From Oopsacas minuta (taxonomy: Eukaryota > Porifera > Hexactinellida > Lyssacinosida > Leucopsacidae): DNA of 64,000 bases. Under the pieces are notes generated by a model. It had not been told where the DNA came from and made no database searches. It was given only the letters and a program-made list of their open reading frames with translations. The position numbers and the translations under genes were made by a program. The stretch is taken from contig JAKMXF010000233.1 in NCBI GenBank assembly GCA_024704765.1, forward strand, positions 186,001 to 250,000, read 5' to 3'. Position 1 is the first letter of the stretch; every line of letters starts with the position of its first letter. Shown here piece by piece: positions 49,357-61,300 of this stretch.

Positions 49357-52300
49357 CTATTGTGGTTCATTTGAAGCTACAAATTCGAACCATTGTCTCA
49401 GTGCATTACTAACCGTCTCAGGTAGAGTTTGTATATCTCTCAGGACTATGTAGAAGGGGAATGGAAATATTTCTAGGTAGGATTTGAACTGTGGAAGTGT
49501 GTTTGTTTGACTGAATACTGGGACTTTGATGTCAACTATTGAATCTTTGTTATCTGGACTATCTAGTATTATAAAAATTACAAAAATTCCATTGTCCATC
49601 GTCTGTCTCACAGCTTTTTCAACAATATCTTTGCCTTCAAGAAATATTCCCCTTCCATCTGAAATGATTATCATTAGTTGGTTAATGCTCCCTGAAAAAG
49701 GTGTGTGTACATATGTACGATTTTGCACCATCAAAGGTGTGATCTTTCGCAGCATTTGCGCGATTTTAGTTTTCATTTGCTCCATGCTAAGTTGTTGCAA
49801 AGCTTGATATGCCCTTTCTTGAGTAAACGGAATTCCTAGGGGTAAAATTACGTCTGTTGTTTTGCCGAACTTACAAACACCCAGCTGTCCAACATCTAGC
49901 CAGGTAAGTGCATTGCCGAGCAACGCGAAAGTTTGAAAAGCAATAGTTTTAGACTTGTAAATAGCCATACTCTTGGAATCATCGATAGCTAACATAATTT
50001 GATATTGACGTTTATTTGGTTGTGTTCTTCGTAGCCAAATCTTATCATTACGAAACTGGCTTGCAATGTAAGGGATTATTTTCCGCATGTTTAGACGTTT
50101 TCCTGTCCTGTAGTCGCCCTTTAGTTTTGAAGCTTGTTGTGGTTGTAAGATTAATCGTAACTGCTCGCAGAGATCGCGAGATAAATGAGATACCTCGCGG
50201 TCTGTTTCAAGCCATAACTTCTGTGTTTCACTTGCAATTTGTAACTGCTCAATATTTTCCAATTCCACTATAGGAAGTTCGGTTTGCATTGTATGTACTG
50301 TTGGATGAATATATTGCTCGTTTGTAGCGAATAAAGACACTAGATTTCTTGTTGTATTATCCTCATCCATAATCTCGGATGTATAGCTATCATCTTTACT
50401 TTCTCTGTCATCATCTTGTGTTATGAACTTATTCTCACTAGTTACACGTGTATCCATTGATAGCTCTGCATCTCTTTCAAGTTGCACTTTATTTGAATCT
50501 AGATTATCATTACTTTCTTCGTTAGAATCTAAATCGTAGCTCTCTGAGGTTCCTGTTTGGGGCTGCGTCTTTGCTTGTTCATTAGTTGCACTATCAAGTG
50601 CTGTAGTGTCAGATTGATGTCTATCAGAGTCTTTAGTTTTGTGTTTGTAGAGATTAGAGATTTGTTCATTATCTTGTGGTTTGTTTTGCTTGTTGTTATT
50701 GTTATCTAGCATATCTTCGTTTAGGATTTTTTGCTTTTTCAACTGCGGTTTTTCACCTTCTTCTGCTAATTGTCTGTTTTCATTAGAGCGAGATAGTTTT
50801 GATTTTAACTTATTTTCATCGCTTGTGCCCGATTCGTTTCGATTCGATTCACCACCATCATGTGTTTCTGTGACTTCTCTGTCATTTATACTCCCAAAAT
50901 TATCGAAAGCCTCTTCATTCTGTGTATTTTCATCCATCTGTCCGTTCGTACCAGTACCGTATTTGCTGCTTGATTGTACAGCAGTTTGAGGGTCACCTGT
51001 GTGTTCTGTTGTGTCAAAGGGGCGTGGGTCATTTTGGTTTGTATCAGGCTCGCTTTCATTATTAGACTCATTACCTTCTAACTTATCCATGGTTTTTAAA
51101 TCGAAGTCTTGTTCACTTTCATTATCCATAGTCTCCAGAGGATCTTGAATAGAATCATCCACTTCCATATCATCTCCTGAATCTTGATCAGAACTTTCAA
51201 TGCATTGCTCAATGGAATCTTCACGCTCGATTCCATCTAAATTTAAGTCATCTGAGATATCTAATGGTTCTGGTAGTTGACCTTGTTGTTCATTATCAGT
51301 AGTCTCACCGGGTAATTGCTCATCCAAATCTAAATTATCATTTAACTTGTCTTGCAATTGATCAACAGCTGTATCTTCAATCCCATCCTTTCTATTTTCC
51401 TTTTGAGAATCGCTGTTTTTAACACTTTCACCTTTCGCAACTATCTTTTCATCCTTTGATTGATTCCCTCCTTCTTGATTTCCTTTTACTTCTCCTTCAT
51501 CGTCGCTCGATTCTCCCCACATTTCTTCATTCATTTGTCCCTGTTTATCATCTACCTCTCCTATCCGTTTATCCAAATCATCAACATTAGATCCCTCACT
51601 GTTCCCTTCATCATCCTGTCCACTCGCTTTATCACCCATTCCACCTTCAAAATCCTCACTCATTTCAACTCCCTTTTCTTCCTTGATTTCTCCCTCGTTT
51701 TCATTCTTCGATTCTTCATTCTGTAATCCTTCAACCTGTTCTTGATTGTCTATCTGTTCACTGACATTGGTAGCTCCCTCTCCATCGCCGAAGCCTCCCC
51801 CTTCGAATTCTTGTAATATAGTCTCTCCCTCTTTCGCCATTTCCTCAATAACAGCTTCTGGTGCGCAAAATCCTTTGGCTGACACAAGATTAAAAATGGA
51901 GAGGATTGTTTGAAGCAACTCATTTGAATTGTATTGTATTTCAACATGTTTGAGGAATACAGTCTCACACAAAAGCAAATAACTTCTGAGTACTGATTGC
52001 AATTGCAGGAATGACAGTGTTTGCATTTGTAACTTTTCTCCTGTACAGGAGCCTAATTCGTCTAAATTTGATTTTAGATTTAAGACTGTCTTATCCAAAA
52101 GGCGAAAGATTCTTCCTTGTTTGCATATTTCGAATTCAACATTGTCTAAAAGGAGGTTTTTCAGGCATAGATCCGGATTTCTTGATGAATTCGTTAATCC
52201 CAACTTTTCTAATGATACAGTTTGGTCTGATGTATTGATGTTTGTTAACGTTTGAACAGAAGTTAATATTATCTGGAAAATCCTTGAAGTAAAGAGCATT

Positions 52301-55300
52301 TTAATTGGATGTTCACTAACCGTTGTTTCAACACGAATATTTTCAAGTTGATGTTGAATGGATAAGAATTGTTCCAACGTTTGTTCAAACTTTGAATGTA
52401 TTTTGAACAATCCATGGAAAAACCCATATTCAATATTTCCGGTTGCTTTACTGGTTAGGGCTTTGGTTAATTCACATGTAAGTATTTTTAATAAGTTTGA
52501 AAGTATATTATACTTGTGTTTCAGAACAGTGAAATCATTCCATTGAAATAGTATACAGGTTTGTAAAGTTGCAAGATCATGCAATAATATATCCACATCG
52601 TTATAAGTATTGTCTAAAAGTTCTCTAATATTTACAGCTACCATTGAATCAGCAATTATTCTAGGCAGTAGAGAATCTTCGAGGGGAAATGTTCCATTTT
52701 GCGTTTTGTTAATTCTGGTTAATAGGTAAGAACACTCTCTTAATTGTTCTAACAGGCCCTGAATAATACACCTTAGTTTCCCTACGAAACAATACACTTG
52801 AGTGGGTAGCAGTAAATGGGATTGAGGAGTTGAAATGTTTGTGTGATCAGAGGAACGCACTAGCATATTGCTGATATCATTTATAGACTGAGCTAACTGG
52901 AGAATGTGTTGTCTATGGGTGATTATACAATGCAACATGTCGATTGAGTAGGCACGGAGGGATTCCACTAAGTATGGCGTAAGCTGTTTATGTGGTTTAT
53001 GTAGGGACATATCTAGAGAAGTAATCAGTTTAAGATTATCGAAGAATACTCTATCAATATGCTGGACACATGTATTGGTAGATATAAGGAGATTTGGTGA
53101 TGGTAGTAGTGTGTGAATTGACGCAAAATCGATCGTATCGAGTAAAGTTTTACCTCCTGTAGAAGCGAATCTGTTTGAAAAACCAAATGACCTCAGAAGT
53201 TTGAATAATTCAGAAAGAAGTCTCTGTTTCTTCATACAAAGGAATTTTTGTTGTTTCATTTCTTCTTTTTCAGCTGGTGATAAACTCTCTTTGGTTTCAG
53301 AAATAATTTCATTCATATTATCTCGGATTTCTGTAGTTAAATTTCGAATTTCTTCCATTTCTTGGAGTTGTTTGTCGTCTCTTGAATACTTTAACATGTA
53401 TTTTAGGAGCTTTGCACCTATTTTGTCAGTTCTTTTCGGTAGGACAACGTTTGATTGTTGACATTCCTTCAAAATATGGGAAATATCGACTGGTGAATTT
53501 TCGCGTAGAGTTTGTACTATTTTAACTTTCATTTCTTTCAAACAATTATTTGGTGGTAAAACGGGAAATTTCTGAAGATTAAATGTGCTAATAGTTAATA
53601 GCTCGTGAATCGGTTGGTTTAGTACTTCTTCATATTTTCTTATATGTTTGTGAATTGTTCTATGTGATTTCTCAACAGTTTCCTTTAATCGCCAATAATT
53701 AATATCGTTCCATTTAGAAATGGACACAAATTCCTTCAATTCCTTTACTACTGGGGTACATTGAGTTTCCAAACGATTCTTTACGCTTTGAAGAAATTGT
53801 GAATAAAATGAGTGTAAACTTGTTAGTGTGTGGAATATTGCATTTGCAGATTTGAAGGAAAACTTGAAGTTTCCAAGCAAATTTAGTTTCATTTCAAAAT
53901 TCCCTAAAGTGCTCGATTCAATAAATTGTTTGAGCAAATTTGCGATATTTTCAATGTTTTCGAAATTTTCAATTTTTTCTACAGAAAAATAAGCATTTAT
54001 AATTTGGTAAATGTGCATGAACAATTTGGTAGATTTCATCTCATATTTTCTTTTTGAAGCTTCAAGGACTTTAGGCCATCCTACTAATTCCATTTTTCTA
54101 TATCTAATTACGAGTTCAGAAATATGTCCCAATTCTTCCTGTATAGATACATGTTTGGCAGCATATGCTTCCCAATCCTGTGCTTTTGTAATCAAGATCT
54201 GTAATCCAGTCAAAATCTGCATAATAGGACTTGTAATAGATAATGATAGTATTCTATCTGCTACAACTATTAATTGATTCAGTACAGAGTGATCTGGCCA
54301 TTCTTCTAACAACTGATATATTCTAGTTTTGAATGTAATCAGTGCTGGTTTGACTTGTTGTAACTCGCTTGGATTGGGATCTATGTAAAAATCATATATT
54401 TCTGTCGTCAAATTTTGGGTGAAAGATTTCAAGCAAATGTCAGCTATTGCAATATGAAGATTATAATCGCCTTTCAAATTCGTTGACATACCATGTGTAG
54501 TATTATATTGCTGCAGAATACGTTCTTGTAGAAATATACCTGAAATTTGGGATTGGTTATTGAATTTCGAATTTTGAATTAGGAAATTTCCTGTATGAAA
54601 ATAGGAATGACTATTTGTTAGTATTGTGTAAGTTTCTTCAGTAAAACTCCAAATATTTTCATCCAAATTCGGTTTCAAACTTTTCGACGTGTCCGCTGAA
54701 ATGTTCGTTTCTGTATTTTCTACGTCACTAAATCTGTCATAGTAATCTGGAAATTTCTCCTTAAAATCTTTCTCAATAATTTCTTCAGAAGAGTCTGAAC
54801 AATGCTCTACTTCTTTATACTTGTAAAGAGAATCCTTTTCTATTGCTTTCTGCTTCTCTCGTTCTATGTATTTATTCCATTCTTCGCTGTATAAATCAAG
54901 TATTTTGTAAAATAACCTTTCTAATATGTCCAGAGAATAAGGCTTTAATGATTTTAACTCTAAAATCCAAAGTAACACTAGCCTACATATTTTCTCTCGA
55001 AAATTTGAGGATATTTTGAGAAATATTTCTGAATTAAGAATGTTTGTAATTCTATCGATATTTGTTGGAGAGAGCTCATCATAATTTGAGAAAGTTATCA
55101 ATTTCCGTTGAATAAAGTCTATTGGAATAGAAATAATATTTTTCTGAATTCTGCTATGAAGACCATAGAGTAAAATTGATAGAGAGAATGCAAATGGCGT
55201 TATCACGTCAGGATATGCTAAATATTTTCTTTGTAAGTTAATAATCGTTCTCGAAATTGAGTTGATATGTGTTGATAAGCGTTGAATGATGTTTTGTGGT

Positions 55301-58300
55301 GGTTCACCTTCGAGTTGTTGAATTAAATCACGTATTTTTGTAGCATCGCATAAAGTTTGTTGTATTTTCCTACAAGTATAGTATATTTCTTGATATTGAC
55401 TGTGTGTAGGTCGTATTGCTAATCTCTTCTTTATATTATCAATCTCATTATTCAGGTTCAAAATTCTTCTTTCCAAACGCTCGATAGGCAAAGGCGTTTG
55501 TTTTCGCAACCCGACCTCAGTTATGCCAAAACAAACTCTATAATATAGATTATTTGCTCTCAAGTTAGAATTCAAGTTATTCAACTCTCTATTTAGACAT
55601 TCCAATTCTCTTTGATTAATAACTACGGGATCTAGTGGAGTATGAGGAGCGAGAATATTAACCATTGTAATTCCAAGAAATATCATTGAATTGTATTGAT
55701 GTGTTATGTCATTCGTTTCAATCCAATTATCGAATGATAAAATAGATTGTTTGAAATTTGAGATAAATGTTTGATAATTTTCCTTGTTTTCTTGTTCATT
55801 AATCAATATTTCTGAAATATTTGATAGTAATCTCTTTGCTAGTGTTAGTATTTCATTTTTATCTTCAATATTGAAAAGTTGTATGTGATTTTTAGGGAGA
55901 ATTATTGCATTAAATGCCTTGCAGATTTCTATCAATGCAGCCAAGAAAATATTCTCAAAGTTGCTAGGGTCTCCGATAAAATGGGTGAAGGAAACACAAG
56001 CAAAATGATCGATCATTTCCCGTAATTCTTCACCCTTATCCTCAAAATTATTCAATTTTATTCCTATTTTGTTGTTTTGTTGTTCTGTCACTGATTTGGA
56101 ATTATTACCAAAACTTTCAACTATATTAAAGAGGAATGAGAAAATTTCTGCATTCGGAGTAGTTTCTGAGAGCAATAGTTGAATGTTATGAGTTACAGAA
56201 GTTATGAATAATTCCTGAAAAAATATCAAATTTTCTCTCATTCTGCCTCCTTGTGAACAAATGGTAGGTGACAGCAATGAGAGGACATTTATATCAACAA
56301 CTGTGTAGGAATTTGCATGCTCAAATAGCCGAGTTAGTGAGTTGTTTATTATCGCCTCTTCCAAGTTATAATACTTACAAATAGAACAAATGTATACTAT
56401 AGAACTGTAGAAGTATTCTTGTTGAGCTTTACGTAAAGGACTTTCATTCGAGATTTTGTCATTCGGCAGTCTAATTTTCTGATTTAATTCAGAAATAGTT
56501 TGTTGAACATTTCTATACTCTACAGTCTGAGAGTTTGATAGATCTAATGAACAAGAAAATAAATTTGATCTAATTTGAGAAATTTGGCGAATAATATCTT
56601 TAGAAATATCAGGAATGTGTACTATTACTTCTAATAGAGATTGCAAGCTTACAGCACAATTAACTGCTTCGACTGTGCTTAGTGGTAATGGCCTTGGAAA
56701 TGCCTCCAACACACGAACCAGTGGTGAATCTATCATGGATGTATTTAGATCTTCCTCAATTTGGTTTATCAATGGGTATATTTTGGGTATTTTCTCCCAA
56801 TGAATGCCTTTTTGTCCTAGAAATTGTAGAAAGTTTTTCGATAGCAAATACCATACAATTGTTGTATTTTCTTTACTTCTTTCATTTCCGGAGATGATGT
56901 ATTCGATAAAATTCTGTAACCAAATAATTGATCGGTTGATAGCATCCCAGTTAGAGTGATGATGAATATTCCAAAAGAATTCTTCAACTAAGAGGGTTAA
57001 TATTTTGGAAACGAAGGGGTAAAAATACTTGATGCTTTTTATTTCCATATTCTCTGAAGAGTGTTTATTCTCTACAAAATCTTGCGATTGTTCATATAAT
57101 GATTCACCAGTTCCTTGAAAATTCTTAACATAAAGTTGTATAATGTGAACATTAATCCTCAAATATATTTTTTCAACCTCGTTCATAACTCTATATAGCA
57201 TTTTTTGATTGAGACTCCTGCAAAACATATCTCGATACGATATATCCAATGGTAAGTGCTGTGGATCAATTTGTGTAATCGCAAATTTATCAGTTATAAG
57301 CTCGTGTAACCTATTCTTACTGATAAATTGTATAATGTTATGAGTATAAGGGTAGATTAGTACAAATTGGTTTATGATATCTTCTCTGTGACTAATATCA
57401 GACTGTGTAGATAGAAGTACAAACAGGATTGAAAGATTTTTCTGGAAATCTTCAGTATTTTCGGTTGTACTTTGATTGAATATTTCACTTTCGCTTAGTA
57501 CATTCGACAAAATAGGATTATTTGTTAGAAAGTTCACATTTCTCCATTTATTCCTCTCGATAGTTGAAGTGCATGCATCAGTTTGCATTATTTCCTCGTG
57601 TTCAAGGATATCCCCTTGATAATGGCTTATACCTAATATTTTTCCTAGATTATCCCTCTTTTCAGCATATTTCATATCTAAGAGTCCATATTTTAGATCG
57701 GTAACCGGACTACAATCTTGATGTTTAGAAATTTCTGAAATACAAATCTCTATTCCTCTATTCCTCATAGCACGAGACAATTCTCCAAGTTTCTGATCCA
57801 TACAGAAGAATATTCTAAAATCTTTATGTGGAGTTATTTCTTCACAAATATCATTAATTATTCCTTTTTCGTGTAAAACTAAAGTACCATTTGGTTCTAA
57901 TAGAGCATTTAGTCTATCCAGTACTGATGGGGAACAGAGATTCACATTGTCTATCAATAACCAATGCCCTCGTTTAGCTGCTAATACTAAGGGACTGTCG
58001 ATCCAGGCGAATTGATTCGTAGTTTGAGAGTTTGTTTGTAAACTATCTTGAATTGATTGTAGTTTGCTTGTAACATGACGTAATGAAGAACGTATTTTAG
58101 CAGGGATCGAGTAATAGTGCAGCAAACTTGTAATTTTTCTGAGAATTATTTCGATTGAGTCTTGCAGTTTATTCTCGTTTTGCAGGCTATAATTCGATAA
58201 AAAATGATAATGTAAGTAGATTTCTTTAGCCAATATGTGGTTAAAATTCGTTGTGAGATACCCAGCTAGTTCATTCTGAAGTTTATCAAGGCAAACTTTA

Positions 58301-61300
58301 ACCTGTCTTGATAATCCAACTTGATGAAAGCCACCAACAAGCTCGTACGAATCCATAGCGCTGTTTACAGAGAATTCATTTAATGTATTCCCAGTCAGTT
58401 TAGCAAGCAATCTTACTAAAGAACTTTTGCCAGTACCAACGCCACCGACTAGAATAGGCAACCAGGATTGCTTTACACAGAACATTACACTCTCTAAGTA
58501 AGGTAATTGGTAGGGAAGAATACTTAAATCATGTTGATTGATGTCAATTTTATGCTCACATTTTCTATCTAAAACTACATGGCCAATTTGTATAGATTTA
58601 GCAGTTGCAACAATGTCATATACGAATGCATTGGTTTTGGTCATTTCAGGGAATTCTTGGAAAACATATTTGAAAATCTGGAAAACCCTTTCCTTATCAG
58701 ATGCTGTTCGCAATCTGTCTGAATAAATAACTCGTATAAACATACTAGGCTGATTGAAATACGGTAGAACTCCATTTGATTTTGTAACCATTAGCTTACA
58801 CCATCTGAACAAGTCCCTTAAGTTGAACTCAAACGGTGAACCTAAGTTACCGAATAGTCTATCCTGATTTACACTAGCATCTATAACTTGATTGAATGTT
58901 ATCATTAGTTTTAATATGTGTTGGTCAATTTCACTAAAAGCTTGTCGACAAATAAACAGAAAATCTGTTGCGTGCAAAGATTGCATGTAAACTTTAGTAA
59001 ATCGATTTAGGAATGATTTTGGTAATCCTTTTCTACCACCGCCTTGGCTCATAGGATTCTGTGTTGCGAATATGCGAGTTGAATCTGTTTGTATTCTAAA
59101 GGTCCTATCTAATTCTGAAATATATATTTCATGTCTGTGATCAAAACATGAATTGAGACCTTCAAGCACAGATTGCGAGGCTAAATTCAACTCATCTAAT
59201 AGGACCCATACGCCATCTTTTAATGCATGCAGCAGAGGACCATCTCTCCATTCAAATTCTCCAGCATTCCCACTGTCGCTAGGCAGGTCTGCACCAAAGA
59301 GATCACTGATATCGGTTTGTTCTGAGAGGTTAATACGAACTAGCTCGTAGCCATAATATCGCGCTAATGCCATTACTATGCTTGATTTCCCAACGCCAGG
59401 AATGCCCTCTAACAGGATAGGTTTAGGTAGCTGAAGTGCACGTAGAATTCTATACGCATTCCTACTAACAGTTGGTGTTGTTAGGGAATACGTTGGGTCA
59501 GAAATTTGTTGATTTGGTCCCATTTTTATTGCAAATTGACACTGCGATATATCATTTCCATTCAGACCTTGTGTGTGATTAATTTCCTCTGGAATCAATG
59601 AATGCAGATACTCAATTGATACACTTTCACTAGAAGCATCTAATACAGTACTCAGACCAACTCCAAGTCCATCCAAAAGCACCAAATGAGCACCCTCAAT
59701 GAAAGACAGCCATGGGGAAGTATTTGAAGTCTTACTTTCCTCATTTAGACATATATTCATGAATTCGACCCAGCATAAAATGTCTCGTTTGCTAAGCGGA
59801 AAGTTACTCGAATTGGGTTGAGTGTGAAACCATTGCACAAAAGTAACCATTTTCAAAGATATTTCCTTTGCCAAGGTTTTTTCCAAATGTAAATTATGAT
59901 TTAACAACGAAATTGTGTCTTCAATTGTATCAGTATCTGGACACCAAATTTCTGTGAAACGATTTCTAAGCGCGGGGGACAACTCCTTTTTTCCAAAGTC
60001 CCCTCCGGGATTCATTGTCCCAAACAAAATGAAACCCTGACTCGCGATTAACTCCACAGAATCGCCTCCCTTCTCAGCAATAACCAGACTTCTCTCTGGT
60101 TCTAGTAGGGAATTCATTCTCTCCAATACCGCATCATCTGCTAATGATATTTCATCCAACAACATGTATTCACCGTTCTTCACCGCTTGTACTAACGGGC
60201 CATCCATCCATTCAAACAGCCTACCAGCTTGTATGGCCTCAGGAGTACGGACTGGCCGTAGACTACCAATGAAATCTGCTGTCTCTGTATGCATATGGCA
60301 GTTTATATATTGTAATTTCTTCTGATGAAGAATAGAGATTAATTGACATGCAGTAGTTTTACCTGATCCAGTTGGTCCTACTAAGAGGATTGGCTCATTG
60401 AAATGCAAGGCTCTTGAAATATGAATCAAAAGCCGGCTGAATGCTCTGGTAGGGTAAATATGCTCCATTCCAATCACTCCGCCCTGTAATATAGCCTGTG
60501 AATACTGAAGAATATTGTTTACAGGGTTTGGTAAGTTTAAGTAGAACAGTTGTTCTTCGTTGATAGTTCGACGAAAGTGCTTTTCCAAAACTTGTGCAAC
60601 AATACTTATTTCTTCAGGATGTCTTAATTTCCCAGCTAACAGTAAATATCCATCTTCTATTAGCAACTGATCCCAGTCACGGAATTTCGCGGGAATAGCT
60701 TCAGTGCCTCTGTATCTCTCCGCCCATTTGAAAAGATCTCGTAGCGTGATGTAGCCATGTTTCCCAGCGAATAATCCAGTAAGTTTGCGTTGTAATTGTA
60801 GCTCTTTCATAACGTCAATCATCTTCTTGCAATAAGATCTAGGTATAGCGCATCTTTGGTGTAGAATATCAATAAGTTCTGGTGTGGGAATCTCAACGAA
60901 ATGCAACTCAATAAATCGGTTGCGGAATGCCCTTGATAACAGTTTTCTACCTCCATATAACCCGGGTGGATTTTGTGTAGCGAATAAGATAAAATTTGAA
61001 TGTGCCCTTATTGTTGTTTGTGTTTCAGTGATAAACAACTCGCGATTGTCGTCAAGAACTCTATTCAGAGCTTCAAGTACATCAGAAGGAGCGAGATTCA
61101 ATTCATCAAGTATAACCCAATCACCATTTCGCATTGCACGTGGGAGCAACCCCTCTTGGAAGCATAGTTTACCATCCTTATCAGGGATATACGATCCTAT
61201 ATATTCCTGCAAATCCGTGTGTTCATGGTTGTTTATACGATACACTTTATTTCCAGTGTTTGTAGCTAACCATTGAATCAGGCTAGTTTTTCCAGATGAT

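Noticed and set aside
50681-51726. Plus-strand frames opposite the acidic part of midasin
   Set aside because: These are artefacts of acidic, Ser/Asn-rich codons read in reverse; no domain.
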